Assembly: GCA_951640165.1 (NCBI GenBank)
Contig: OX621259.1
Coordinates: 2,418,001-2,482,000, forward strand
DNA: 64,000 nucleotides
Reading direction: 5' to 3'
Source: Pseudoips prasinana
Lineage: Eukaryota; Arthropoda; Insecta; Lepidoptera; Nolidae
Part shown: in pieces, positions 21,815-33,459 of the stretch
Numbering within the stretch: the first letter of the stretch is position 1
Layout: each line of letters begins with the position of its first letter
Translations under genes and position numbers: made by a program
The notes under the pieces: model-generated
The model's database searches: none
The model's input: only the letters and a program-made list of their open reading frames with translations
Told to the model about the DNA's origin: nothing

Positions 21815-22206
21815 CAAAATGTTATTTTTTCTTTAAAAAAATTGTTCCTAAACAAGTTGATTTGATTTATTTGATTTATAGATTATGTTGATTATTAAAA
21901 AACTTACCTCAATGTAATTATGAGTTTTTCTTCCGGTGAAATGCTATATCGCACAGCGTTTTTATCTGCTACGAGTTCATCGTTTATGAGAGTCAGTAAG
22001 TCATCAAATGACTTGATGGACATTCTGAAGTAGTTAAAGAATTTGGGCTCAAATTGCCTTAACTTAGGATATAAAATAATGTACTGACTTTCAGTCAGCC
22101 TGGTTGACAAAATTGGGTGAACCCAATATCTCCGTCTTCTGTTGTGTCGTTTCTGCCGTCTGTATAAAATCACCGATAAAACTGTTTCTACGTCCATCTT
22201 CGACAA
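20160..22206 (-). CDS. Harbinger (HARBI1-like) transposase, two exons
   Basis: Exon 1 is 21908-22206 and exon 2 is 20160-21045. The intron has a GTAAGT donor (rc 21902-21907) and a tttccag acceptor. Splicing joins ITLR to YLAIGCSFGTL in frame and gives exactly 394 codons plus stop. The DDE nuclease residues are Asp in CLGALDGKHI, Asp in VIVADEAFG and Glu in RRYVECTFG. The N-terminal exon is basic (RRQKRHNRRRRYW). No stop or frameshift is visible, so it may be functional. It would excise and insert the element at TWA sites in the nucleus. Its intron contains the second exon of the MADF gene, and its second exon lies in the MADF intron. Confidence 0.9.
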
Positions 22207-22335
22207 ATGTAGAACTCAAACTGGCCGCAACAACGCGCGTTTAACGCCTGACAAGCGCGCACCATGTGAACACTATACAAAAATTCAACGCGCGTTCAAC
22301 GCGCGCTGAGCGCTTGTCATCTGAACCTACCCTAA

Positions 22336-23694
22336 ATCTGCCGCCCCGCGCTTCGAGACGGGGCGCGGTGCCGTAGGTGGAGCGCCTTAGTTCGTTTATA
22401 TGGGCGGGAGAGGGGTCTAAATAAGGTGAATAGAAAATAAACAATAAGCTTTAAAAAAAATGGTGAAACTTAACAAAATCGTTATTTGCGGGCCGCATTG
22501 ACTTGGACAAATTTCACTGTATCTTACTTTTGTAACAAAATATATCTAAAACTAAAAATTACGATAATTATAATATTGAAAATAAACACTTTAACAATAT
22601 ATTGAATTATTGACATTTGTATATTGAATTAAAAAAACAGTAAAGAAATTAAAAAAGTGGTATTGTAAATCTCTTTGTATTTATTATCTTTTCTGACGAG
22701 GTCAGGTGTTAAAATGTGAACTTGATTGCTTCAAAATATAGAGATACAGCTACCCACCTTACTTATTATCAAGACATTTTTAAATTAGAAATACTTTGTG
22801 AAAAAATAAACCAATTATTGCAGAATTTGCGTTGCAAAAAACTATCCTTGTAAGAATCATCGGTTGTTTATGCAACAATTTAGTAAACAACTCAGTTTTA
22901 TGTTCCGTATCATAATTGTATTTGACATACTAAATAACTTTTATTTATCCAAAAAAGCCACGGAAACGTCGAAATTATTTGTTATTTTTCATTTGTTTGG
23001 ACTGCGAGTGCCAAAATCCAATATTGTTATCCTAATTCACTTATAAATTAATTTGTCAATTCAATTGAATTTTGTTGAAGATTCTGAATAAAGGACGAAT
23101 TATTTTCACAAACTGAACGGCGTAATACTGTTTGTTGTAGTAGCAATAATAGAATTAAAATCTGAATATACATAAAACGGAATTTTATGATCGACAAAAC
23201 ATAAATAAAGTTTAGTAAGGAACATATTTTCCTTAACATATTATAAATACCAGAAATAAACACAAATTAGATAAATAGATATACTTTATAGTACTAAATC
23301 AAGATGTCACATCGTAACATGTATTTACTTAAACTATGAGGTACAAACGGCGGTCTTATCGCTAATGGAATAACCGTAGGATGAACCAAAGCACTGCAGG
23401 GAGACAATGTGGTAGTTGGCAGTGCATCTACTAATATAAATTTACATATATATTGACTTCTGTACAAATAGCTTTGGTACATACACCGAACTAAAACTGC
23501 GATCTTACATGCACTCTCAAGTTATGAGTGGTAGAGAACCTATTGAGTTTGGTCCGCCAAAACTGCTTAGTTAGGCCGCATCGGTATCGACACGTCCTCC
23601 AATTAGTGGTCTGAAGACTTGCAACAGCCCTTCCTGCGTGTGAGTGTTCATTAATCACTATAAAACATCAGTGTACGACTAAACGTCGACAGAC
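22336..23694. other. no gene seen
   Basis: A short GC-rich block (about 22340-22390, gccccgcgcttcgag / ggggcgcgg) lies at the Harbinger insertion site. The rest is AT-rich with no supported ORF. Confidence 0.4.
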
Positions 23695-23964
23695 TGTACA
23701 CCGACAAGACTTTAATTCGACTGTACTTTTCGCTGACAGAACACGTCGCCGACAATATTCATAATTATTGGTTTAGGTTAGGTTAGAAATGTGACCACAA
23801 CGCACGAGCCGTGCGAGCGAGGCGAGCGTGCTGCGGCAGCGGCCGGCGAAGTGCCAGAACTGAATCGGTCCTATATTACACTTGGTAAATGTTTCTCTCT
23901 GAGTATGAGTGAAGTGTTCTGTCGGCGAAAAGTACAGTGGACGTAAAGTCTTGTTGGTGTACAC
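23695..23964. mobile_element. MITE with about 49-bp imperfect inverted ends
   Basis: The left end reads tgtacaccgacaagacttta ... tacttttcgctgacagaaca. The right end is its near reverse complement. The core is GC-rich and holds gcgagcgtgctgcggcagcg, a block also found at 38967-38996 next to the R1-type LINE, where a related repeat was the target. Confidence 0.75.
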
Positions 23965-24079
23965 TCATAAAACATATCTTATAGCATACATTCAGATTGA
24001 AATATTCAAATCAATTTGTTTTTAATAAAGAAATGTAACTGTAAGAATATATGTAGATGAGCCGAGTAGTTTCCGGCCG

Positions 24080-24300
24080 AGAAAGAATAACAGGATCACC
24101 ACATACCATCCTGTGGATGTCGTAAAAGGCGACTAAGGAATACACCAGGTAGTGAACAGCGCCTCCTGTGTACTAGCTACCACCGATACTGCGATCGCCT
24201 GCTTGCATGCCAAGCACGGGGACTTCAGGAAATCCCTCCAAATGGCAACGTTATAGAACCCTTACGAGGAAACCTATGTCCAGCAGTGGACGATATAAAG
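24080..24300 (+). repeat. LINE/SINE 3' end with gtccagcagtggac tail
   Basis: A block with catcctgtggatgtcgtaaa and aggcgactaagg is followed by the RTE-type ending cctatgtccagcagtggac and tcatcatgatgaag. A related copy lies at 44075-44310. Confidence 0.6.
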
Positions 24301-25130
24301 TCATCATGATGAAGAAGAGATGACTGTAATCCTAGTGGAACACCGATGGACTGTGGAGTCAAAGGTCTCGAGTTCAAACCCATAGCGCATACCACTGGCT
24401 TTTAGAGTGCATGTCTGACGAGTCCTAAGGCGACTCGCTCGTGACGGCCCGGGAGGAAAGTTTCTAGCGTGCGTTGTTGCGATCATAAGAAGATTAGGCC
24501 TTTGGGTGGCGCCTCATAAGACCGATGTGATATGGTCCCACTGTATCCCCGTTAGCTGGTTCTACCCCATGTTACGTTGTGCGTAGGTGACGCAGAAGTA
24601 AGGGTAATGCAAAGCTTTAATGTTCAGTAGCTAATTCAAATTAGAGATCTTAGGAAAGAACTTTGAATTGCACATTAAAAAACAGGTTTCGATATTTGTT
24701 AGAGGAAGAAAGGTAACAATGTTTTATATAGAACAGTTTTTTTTCTCTAAAGTTTCATAAACCCATTCAGTTCTATAAAAAAAACTAACTGAACACGCCT
24801 AAAAGCTAAGGCCCGACTTGCACTGAACGTTCTTAACAAATTTCTAGATAAGAATCTTGAAAACTAACAAATATTTTTAAAGATAAGATACATAATTTTG
24901 TTTTTGTATCGCATCTTTACTTTTATACTAATATCATGCCCATAAACATAGTTATTAGTTTTACTCAAGATTCTTATAAGTAATATTATGAATTCTCTTT
25001 AACTGTCTCCAGACAATCCTTAAATCGGTTCCCAAAGGACTTGTAAATCAGTAAGCCTATCTCATATGAGGACGTTATGGTAGTCAAATAGAATATTATA
25101 TGAAACATAGATTCACAAGGTATGGTTTTT
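24301..25130. other. possible degraded SINE, otherwise no gene
   Basis: A tRNA-B-box-like word (ctcgagttcaaaccc) at about 24366 and a GC-rich tail to about 24560 suggest an old SINE. The rest is AT-rich intron-like sequence. Confidence 0.3.
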
Positions 25131-25133
25131 CAG

Positions 25134-25224
25134 AGAGAACAAATCCCCGGGGCTAATAAAACGAAGGGTACTACTATTGAGCAGATATTCAAGTCTGAGG
25201 ATGAAGCGAGAAAGAATGTGAGAG
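25134..25224 (+). CDS. candidate host-gene exon (91 nt)
   Basis: A pyrimidine-rich acceptor (ggtatggtttttcag) and a strong donor (gtaagt) bound a 91-nt open stretch. It encodes REQIPGANKTKG, then EQIFKSEDEARKNVR. It starts in phase 0 and ends in phase 1, which fits the phase-1 start of the next candidate exon at 45629. The reading shifted by one meets a stop. The peptide is hydrophilic and I do not recognise it. The 20-kb intron that follows would be filled with transposons. Confidence 0.5.
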
Positions 25225-25243
25225 GTAAGTACCAACGATATAT

Positions 25244-25800
25244 TCTTAGGGTTCCGTGCCCAAAGGGTAAAACGGGACCCTATTACTAAGACTCCGCTGT
25301 CTGACTGTCACCAAGCTGTATCTCATGAACCGTGATAGTTAGACAGTTGAAATTTTCACAGATTATGTACATATTTCTGTTGCCGCTAGCACTCTAATGC
25401 TCGCTAAACGATACTCACAATTGCAAAGGGTTAGCATGCATTTTGGGATAGCTAGGAGGCTATCGGTTTTAACTCTTAATTCACATATTTATATGACTTA
25501 CGGTGTTGTAGCTTCCAGTAAAGAACTAAAAAAAAAGTAAAGTCCAGTAAAGAAGGGGTAAAACGGGACCCTATCACTAAGACTTCGCTGACTGTCTGTC
25601 TGTCCGTCTGTCAGCAGGCAGTATTTCAAGAACCGTTATAGTTAGACAGTTGAAATTTTCACAGATGATGTATTTCTGTTGCCGCTATAACAACGAATAC
25701 TAAAAAATTAAATAAATATTTAAGGGGGATCCCATACAACAAACGTGAATTTTTTGCTCGTTTTTATAGATAATGGTACGGAACCCTTGGCCGGTTTTTG
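25244..25800 (+). repeat. interspersed repeat (ttagggttccgt ... cttggccggttttt), partly duplicated
   Basis: The opening part (aaagggtaaaacgggaccct, gacagttgaaattttcacag, tgttgccgct) occurs twice, at 25250-25390 and 25550-25690. Unrelated bases lie between the two. The second copy continues to the terminal words atggtacggaaccc and ttggccggtttttg. A full reverse copy is at 43286-43560. Confidence 0.75.
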
Positions 25801-25810
25801 CTTTATTTCC

Positions 25811-25990
25811 TGACAGACCGGTTGGCTTAGTTAGTAGATACTTGATGTCAGGGTTTCGATCCCCACCCAGCACAAATCTTTGTGTGATGAACAAGATTTT
25901 ATAGTCAGTGTCTGGTTTTCAAATCATCTGGGGATCAAATCCACTACCTCCGGCTTAACAGTCAGGGTCACTTACCGCTAGCCCAACAGG
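25811..25990. repeat. two SINE tRNA-like heads in opposite orientation
   Basis: The plus-strand head has a B-box-like gggtttcgatccccaccca at 25850. A minus-strand head follows at 25927-25990 (gggatcaaatccactacc ... accgctagcccaacagg). Confidence 0.55.
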
Positions 25991-26002
25991 TTATTCGGTA
26001 TA

Positions 26003-26196
26003 TCACACTATAATTATAAAGGCGAAAGTTTGTGAGTGTGTGAGTATGTATGTTTGTTACTTTTTCACGTCTAAACGGCTGGAGCGATTTTAACAAAAAA
26101 TTGTATGGAGTTAGCTGACCCCCTGGATTAACCACATTTACACACAGGTTATAATTTCTAAAATTTGACGTGGGCAAAACCGCGGGGCACAGCTAG
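26003..26196 (+). mobile_element. short non-autonomous Helitron
   Basis: It starts TCACACTATAATTATAAAGG after an A and ends with an accgcggggca hairpin region and CTAG before a T. Confidence 0.78.
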
Positions 26197-26559
26197 TTAT
26201 ATTATAAGTTGTATCTAGCTTAAAGGATTAGTGGCTTAACATTACTTAAATATTCAATCCCATTCCAAATGACAACCAATCAAACACGTACGGAGCTAAG
26301 CCAAGATCGACCCATTCCATTCGGGATATAACCTACATGTCTGTATTGATATTAATTATTTCCAAGAGTCATTTCAAATTTCCATTTGCTTTTACATAGA
26401 GAAATACAGTTTAACAGAGAGTTCTATGCTGTTTCTTTTAGCTTTGTCTATGCTGTTTCTTTTAAACTTTGTTGCGTGAGAGTTGAGTGTAATTGTGTGT
26501 AGCTAAAAATTAATAGTATGAAAGTATGAATAATAAGTTGCGACAGTACCAGGATTCAT

Positions 26560-27375
26560 TGTATAAAATAAATCATATGCTCAGTTTCTTCATAATTAAG
26601 TGTTTTCAGGTAGTTTATAATAGCAACCTTACACTTGGTTAGGTAAGAGAATAAATATTTAAGATGGCATTTAATTTATCATAGAGATAGGTACCCAAGA
26701 AATTAAAGAATTTTTGTGCCAGTGATGTATTGCATTTAGTTATTTCACATACTTTGCCTTTACGGCGTTTGTATTGTAGTAGATTTGGGTCGTAATGTAA
26801 TAAAGAATGCTGTTTTAAAATTGTACGAAGAATGTAAGATTTACGAACCGTGAGGATACCGCAAATTTTGTAAACTTCAACAGTTGGATGCCTAAAGGGT
26901 AAACCAGCTCCCACCTTAAGGATAGCACGCTGCGCCCTCTCGACTTCAATGAGGTGGGACTTGGCTGCTGCTCCCCAGGATGTGATGCAATAATCAGTCA
27001 GGGATTGGCAAACTGCATAGTAAACCATTTTGATGATCCTTTTATCTGCTACGTGCTTTAGAGTCTTAAAGATGTAAATTAATTTCCCGTAGCCGATTGA
27101 CACGGTTATTGATGTGAGGTTTGAAGGTAAGACATTGGTCTATTGTTACCCCCAGATATGTAATGGAATCCACTTTATCAATAGAGGTACAAGAACAGGC
27201 AGAGGCGTCAAACCCGCAGATGTGGTAGGTGATATGGAATGTTGGTGGGGGTAGGAGGTTACGTCTAGCAGCGAAAGTGATAAATTTAGTTTTACCCATA
27301 TTTAATGTCAGAGAGTTTGATTGAAGCCATTTACTAACTTTGTTTACGCCTTTCTGAGCCAGATCAGATACTGAT
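26560..27375 (-). mobile_element. 5'-truncated LINE
   Basis: A LINE 3' end in minus orientation. The RT C-terminal region is truncated near 27375, where an RTE fragment begins. The 3' UTR ends near 26560. Confidence 0.65.
26639..27299 (-). pseudogene. LINE reverse transcriptase C-terminal region, frameshifted
   Basis: Piece 1 (27299-27069) carries the palm-thumb part (KTKFITFAARR, SITYLGVTIDQCLTFKPHI). Piece 2 (27103-26639), in another frame, has KMVYYAVCQSLTDYCITSWG and the terminal domain. The YADD motif is outside the fragment. It belongs to the Jockey/CR1 supergroup. I cannot name the clade. Confidence 0.7.
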
Positions 27376-27399
27376 AGAATGTAACCAATTTAAATGAAG

Positions 27400-27605
27400 A
27401 TTAGCTAACTCAAATCAAAGAGCAATGGAGAGGGCTATACTTGGAGTTTCCCTGTGAGATCGAATGAGAAATGCTGAGATCCACTGGCGAACCAAAGTAA
27501 CCAACATAGCACGAATAATTGCTAAGCTGAAGTGGCAGTAGGCTGGGCACAAAGCTCGTAGAACCGACGGCCGCTGTGGCAAAAAAGTTCTCGAGTGACG
27601 ACCAC
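27400..27605 (+). mobile_element. RTE LINE fragment
   Basis: It encodes, with breaks, the RTE C-terminal region (RAMERAILGVSL, AKLKWQ, ARRTDGR). The DNA gtagaaccgacggccgctg is shared with 62323-62342. Confidence 0.75.
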
Positions 27606-27629
27606 GAATCTCTATGTCTAAATCGATCT

Positions 27630-27755
27630 CTATGTGACTAGAAATAATTGTGTATACTTAAATATATTACTAGAAACATATTCTGACTATTTACAAGGGC
27701 GTTTTTAAAGTCTACGTGAATAAAAACCCTTTTTTATTTTATTTATATATTCCCT
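27630..27755 (+). mobile_element. LINE 3' tail (same family as 4892-13275)
   Basis: Ends gactatttacaagggcgttt, aaagtctacgtgaataaaaa, then T/A-rich sequence. Confidence 0.75.
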
Positions 27756-28150
27756 CAATTTCATAACGCTTTCGCAAAGCGCGCGGCGCTCCAATACGAT
27801 TCGAAGGGAGAGTTCAGGACCACCAACTGTACTTTTAAACTCACAATTCATAAATTTTTACACGAGTATTCTCTGCATCTATCAGCGATCTATCTTCGGA
27901 TTTAAATTGCTTTTACCTGTATTCTCTGTATGTTTATCAATAACGTCGATATGATGTTGTAATATCGGCTTCGAAGAACTAATCATGAAATGGATTTATC
28001 ATAAAAAATTTAGAGTTATTTATCATTTGTAATAAATGATTTTTGTATTTACTAATCGACTTTATTAATTTATCTCAATGTTGGCAGTTGAATTTACACA
28101 AATGATTGAATAATACATTGTAGTCTATTTTTTTATTTTATAGTCTAAAA
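27756..28150. other. no gene seen
   Basis: AT-rich. No ORF or repeat border supported. Confidence 0.35.
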
Positions 28151-28154
28151 GACC

Positions 28155-28358
28155 TATTTCCAAACTAAACAGAGTTTGAACTATGATGGAAACTAGATAA
28201 TTATATACTTTTCTTCTGTGCATACATACTTATATAGATAATTACACCCAGACTCTGGACAAACAGACATATTCATGCACACAAATATCTGTCCTGGGTG
28301 GGAATCAAACCCCCGACCTGTAGCGTGAAATCCAAGTATCTACCAACGACACCAACCC
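28155..28358 (-). repeat. tRNA-derived SINE, family B
   Basis: Reverse orientation. The body carries attacacccagactctggac and catgcacacaaatatctgtc. The head has a degenerate B box (gggtgggaatcaaaccc). It matches 61127-61386 and 61868-62120. Confidence 0.75.
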
Positions 28359-28778
28359 TTCTAAGTATGTCGCCTCGACTACCGCGTTGTTGTCAATGTT
28401 GCCAGTTGAATTTACACAAATCATTGAAATATTACATCATTTAATATCATATTTTTTATTTTGTACTCGAATTCAAATTCTATTGATTATATTAATCAAT
28501 TGGCAGGATTTGCTAAAATAATTAATGATTCCTAATGCAACGTATACCTGACGAGCTGTGTGTTTCGAACTATTATACAATAGCCTATATGGCAGGTAGC
28601 ATCACTTACATCTAATACGTTTGGAGTGCGGTACTCAGCAAATTGAATTTATAGGAACAAGCTTCTCCCCGATGCGGTTTGCAGTGACTCCATCTCCAGA
28701 TTGTAGTGTTCAAAATTCACTTCAATGTTTATTCAGAAGATAACATTAACACTTTCGATTGGATTAAGATAAAAATAA
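28359..28778. other. no gene seen
   Basis: AT-rich. It repeats gttggcagttgaatttacacaaat-type words also found at about 28080 (28080-28103 versus 28396-28420), a short local duplication. Confidence 0.35.
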
Positions 28779-28930
28779 CAGGCTGGCCGAGGTGTCGACG
28801 TTCAAACGCAAAATTTATATACTTTATGATGAGGAGTATCCGAATCACCTCCATGCATGTTCTACGATTTTGCGTTTTTTTGATACTTTGAAAATTTATG
28901 AGTCCTTAGCTCAACCCCTAATTTTGCACT
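28779..28930 (+). repeat. end of a TIR element (caggctggccgagg)
   Basis: The terminal 150 bp match the right end of the element at 47757-51172 in reverse: gttcaaacgcaaaattta, tactttatgatgaggagtat, gattttgcgttttttt, tttatgagtcc. No partner end is visible nearby. Confidence 0.65.
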
Positions 28931-29029
28931 CTGCGTGCGCGCAACACTTTGCCTCACTAAATGCATATCTATCCGTGTATACTGTACAAATTCACAGTTA
29001 TCTTTTTTTTTTTTTAAGACAACGTAGCA

Positions 29030-29110
29030 CTAGAGAATCCCTGTGTCGCGGGGTACTTTACAAACATATAAATAGACGGACACAAATTACATCCAGACTC
29101 AGAACAGCTA
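29030..29110 (-). repeat. SINE family A fragment
   Basis: The reverse match carries cctgtgtcgcggggtacttt, agacggacacaaattacatc and cagactcagaacagctattt. The tRNA-like head is missing. Confidence 0.65.
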
Positions 29111-29546
29111 TTTACGGGGTTGTTTTTTTATTATTTTATTTATTTATTTCAACAGTTATAAAATACATATAAGTCTTAAACTAGGCGTAACATAAACTCA
29201 TTCGAATTTTACCTGTACACCAAGTCGTCGATATTAGTTTTTAGTCTAAATCTATTACTAACATTACAAGTTTATTTTACAAACAATAGGTATAATAAAA
29301 AACGGGTGGCCTTTTAATTTGTGCCGTGCATCCACAGAACAAAAGATCTGAACGCACTATCTGTCTCAGTCCCACGCGCGGGCGATGAACATCGTTGCGT
29401 CCTTGTTGACAAGTTATGATGCACACTAACCACAGGTTGTTGTATTTTTTGACATTAAAACGAAAAGGTTTTTTTTATATTTATGTATATAGATAATCTA
29501 GGCATTTGATAGTAAGTAAATGTCATAATAATTTTATATGTGTAAA
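29111..29546. other. no gene seen
   Basis: AT-rich with a small GC patch (cccacgcgcgggcgatgaac at about 29372). Left flank of the nested Helitrons. Confidence 0.35.
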
Positions 29547-29929
29547 TCTATACATATAATAAATCTGTAGAAAAATAATTTTTGTACATCAAAAGAAAAT
29601 CCAAAAAAAATAGCCAGGGTATTAAAGAACCACTAATAGAACCCATTGCCAGCATTTTTAGAATTTTTGTCTGTTTGTCTGTTTATATGTTCGGGTATCA
29701 CGTAAAATATACGAAAGCAATGTAGATAACTTTTACACACAGCGATTGAGCGTAAGTTGAGATAACATTTAGTTTTTGTTTTATTGCAATCGGTTCAGTC
29801 TATCAAAAGATATTAGATTTTAAAGTAATCATGAAGACAAATAACACACATTGCCTTACTTCAAGATGAATTAATGTTTATAGTTGAACTACCTAACTGT
29901 CCGATAGATGTCATTGTGCATATTATATA

Positions 29930-32696
29930 CTAGCTGTGCCCGCGACTTCGTTCGCGTGGATGTCGGCACTTAACAATGTATTTTTTAGTGTAAAGCGCTG
30001 TGGGAGGATACCGATACATTTATATTTAATTTAATTTAGTGCTTCTTTATTATACCTGTGGAACCATCTAGAGCGTACACAAAAACGTTATTGGGCTTGT
30101 TTACGCGTCAAGGAGCTACGTATAGTTGACCATGGGAAAAGCATCCAATACTTAGGTCCACCCCCGCAACGGATAATGTCTCGCCCTGAAATTTATAAAT
30201 CGTCATGGCATAACAGAGACTGACTGGGAATTGCACTCGTTTAAAGGGGTAGGAAAGTTTTTAGGAATTATAGGTATCCTTGGAATATAAACAATATCAC
30301 CGGCGCCGCAACCTGTTAATATTTCAGCGTCGATAATGTTTTGCTGCAGATTTGTGACTTTGTAGCCGAGTGCCGTTACAAAGTTTGGGAGGACATAAAT
30401 TTCTGAGGAGAATTATTGGTACACCGATTTTAAAACTATTTTGTGGGATGGAAGTCCGGGTGTACTGAGGGAATCCAAAAATCCTATCGGGTAGTGCGTG
30501 GCGTCATCATCTTCCATAACTGTATTTATTGAGCTATATTCTCTACTATTCCCGGACGCATGAGTCAATATTTTGAAATTAATTGCCGCAGCTTGGTCGT
30601 TGCGGGGAGTCAAAATAGCTCGCTGACATAGCCAAGAACCGGCTTGATTTCCCATGTTTGTGGTATCTCCGTACACAGAAGAAATTAGCTCCTAGCTGTG
30701 ATGTAACGTAAGAACAGAGATTACCAATCAAAATAACTTGTCTATCTTCTTGTACAGGGTATGTGCCATCGCCTATTTTTAACAATAAATTGGAAACCTC
30801 CTGTTCATTTTCGCAGCCTCTGACTGATCGGGTTCCCTTCTATACTTATAACTATCTCTTGAATAGCCAATAAGGACCTGTTGTGACAAATTTCAAGTAC
30901 CCTGTCAGGAATTTCTCCATCAGTATTTAGTTGTACATGTCTCATAAAATCTTCAGCAAACTTGTCATGGTACTTTTGCCATAACTGTTTAGCATCCGAT
31001 AACGCACAAAAGGTCAATAAGATGGCAAACAAATGTCGCACGCAATGTGGACTATCGTTCACGCATGCTTCCGCTAGAGCGTCATCCCATTGCTGACCTC
31101 CATCTAATAAATGGCGTGCTCGGCAAACGGCCTGGTATGTGGGATGTTCAATATCATCCACTTTACGGAGCTCAGCAAAAGACGTAGGTCCTCGCACTAC
31201 ATGGACCAGACTGTGGGATGAATTCACACGTGAGCACGCCACGTGAACCTGCCCGCCTTCCTCAAGTCAATTCCAGCTAATTTGAGAGTTTCACTTTGCG
31301 ATTTGTTGATGGTTATCGCGAGACACACTTTTATAGGGAACTACAGTATTTTAAACTGAAAAGGGAAATCATTTGGCACTAACGGAATACGTGACACGAA
31401 CACTGTATCTCCCTGGGCGGATCCAGGCATAATAGTAGCCTCTATAACACGATGCAAAGTTTTGACTTGAAACCTAGTGCCGTTGCAAAGTTTAGGTGGC
31501 TTCAAATTCCTCAGAACCATTATAGGTATACCCACACGCAACAAACATCGCCTATTATACGCCCTTAGGGGTGGAAATTCCTAAAATCCTGAAATACATA
31601 TTTTTATTTTTAACGGAAAGGCCAAATACCAATATTCATGCTTTTCACTTAAAAATTACACACTTTTCATACAAACTTACATTCCCTATTTTACGCCCTT
31701 TGGGTGTAATTTCCAAAAATTCTAAAATATTTATTTTTATTTTTAGCTGAATACTAAATATAAGTTTCAATGCCTTTAACTTCAAAAATGACGGATTTTC
31801 ATACAATCTTTCATTCTCTATTTTACCCCCTTTGGGTTAGTATTTCCAAAAACCCTTCCTTAGTGAATGCATACGTCATAAAAAGTACCTACCTGCAAAA
31901 TTTCAAATTTATAACCCCAGCCGTTCAGGCTGTGCGTTGATATGTCAGTCAGTCAGTTTCCTCTTTTAAATAGGTAGATAATATAGATTTGTGCTGAGAA
32001 AATTATGAGAGACAGGGTTAATTTACTACATTCAAATAAATGCAAATAAATTCAGGCTCAATAAAATTCGAATCGTCTGTACATTCGCCAAAGAAAACAG
32101 AATATTTTAATAACCAATTTTGGACAACGACATACTTCTAGCCAACCAAGACCGTATTTCGAAACAATTCGGAACATTCAAAGCCCTACGTAACTCACGC
32201 AATTAGCAAACACGGGTAAATCTTAACACCGCGAGTCAAAAGCAATGCACAACGACATCTATCGAAATAAAAATCAACTATCAACCTAGTTTATTCAGTA
32301 AAGAGATGTCATAATATATAATATGCACAATGACATCTATCGGACAGTTAGGTAGTTCAACTATAAACATTAGTTCATCTTGAAGTAAGGCAATGTGTGT
32401 TATTTGTCTTCATGATTACTTTAAAATCTAATATCTTTTGATAGACTGAACCGATTGCAATAAAACAAAAACTAAATGTTACCTCAACTTACGCTCAATC
32501 GTTGTGTGTAAAAGTTATCTTTATTGCTTTCGTATATTTTACGTGATACCCGAACATATAAACAGACAAACAGACAAAAATTCTAAAAATGCTGGAAATG
32601 GGTTCTATTAGTGGTTCTTTAATACCCTGGCTATTTTTTTGGATTTTCTTTTGATGTACAAAAATTATTTTTCTACAGATTTATTAAATGTATAGA
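29930..32696 (-). mobile_element. inner Helitron of the same family, inserted in opposite orientation
   Basis: A complete 2767-bp copy. On the minus strand the 5' end TCTATACATTTAATAAATCT is at 32696 and the 3' end cgcgggcacagCTAG is at 29930. It is the near-perfect mirror of the outer copy: corresponding positions sum to 65004 across 29930-32312 and 32692-35074. The two copies differ at only scattered bases. Confidence 0.9.
30060..31544 (-). pseudogene. tandem Helitron helicase relics (inner copy)
   Basis: In reading order there are four blocks. 31544-31341 has the helicase C-terminal motif GIPIMVLRNLKPPKLCNGTR. 31242-30805 begins ACSRVNSSHSLV, a helicase end, and is fused to the middle of another helicase (PTSFAELRKVDD, LLDGGQQWDDALAE, LFAILLTFCALSD). 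30785-30413 has LLKIGDGTYPVQED, CQRAILTPRND and YPIGFLDSLSTPGLP. A second, frame-broken PPKLCNGTR and GETLSVAGVDL region lies at 30420-30060. Two helicase fragments therefore sit head to tail. The Pif1-type helicase unwinds DNA during rolling-circle transposition. These remnants lack Walker A and are not functional. Confidence 0.8.
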
Positions 32697-33459
32697 TTAT
32701 GACATCTCTTTACTGAATAAACTAGGTTGATAGTTGATTTTTATTTCGATAGATGTCGTTGTGCATTGCTTTTGACTCGCGGTGTTACCCGTGTTTGCTA
32801 ATTGCATGAGTTACGTAGGGCTTTGAATGTTCCGAATTGTTTCGAAATACGGTCTTGGTTGGCTAGAAGTATGTCGTTGTCCAAAATTGGTTATTAAAAT
32901 ATTCTGTTTTCTTTGGCGAATGTACAGACGATTTGAATTTTATTGAGCCTGAATTTATTTGCATTTATTTGAATGTAGTAAATTAACCCTGTCTCTCATA
33001 ATTTTCTCAGCACAAATCTATATTATCTACCTATTTAAAAGAGGAAACTGACTGACTGACATATCAACGCACAGCCTGAACGGCTGGGGTTATAGATTTG
33101 AAATTTTGCAGGTAGGTACTTTTTATGACGTATGCATTCACTAAGGAAGGGTTTTTGGAAATACTAACCCAAAGGGGGTAAAATAGAGAATGAAAGATTG
33201 TATGAAAATCCGTCATTTTTGAAGTTAAAGGCATTGAAACTTATATTTAGTATTCAGCTAAAAATAAAAATAAATATTTTAGAATTTTTGGAAATTACAC
33301 CCAAAGGGCGTAAAATAGGGAATGTAAGTTTGTATGAAAAGTGTGTAATTTTTAAGTGAAAAGCATGAATATTGGTATTTGGCCTTTCCGTTAAAAATAA
33401 AAATATGTATTTCAGGATTTTAGGAATTTCCACCCCTAAGGGCGTATAATAGGCGATGT

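Larger units (their letters stand above)
19658..22332. mobile_element. PIF/Harbinger DNA transposon
   Basis: This 2675-bp element has inverted ends: gggtaggttcagatgacaag on the left and its reverse complement on the right. It is flanked by the 3-bp duplication TAA (19655-19657, 22333-22335) typical of PIF/Harbinger. It carries two genes, a DDE transposase on minus and a MADF-BESS protein on plus. Both ends are rich in the palindromic word aacgcgcgtt. Confidence 0.95.
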
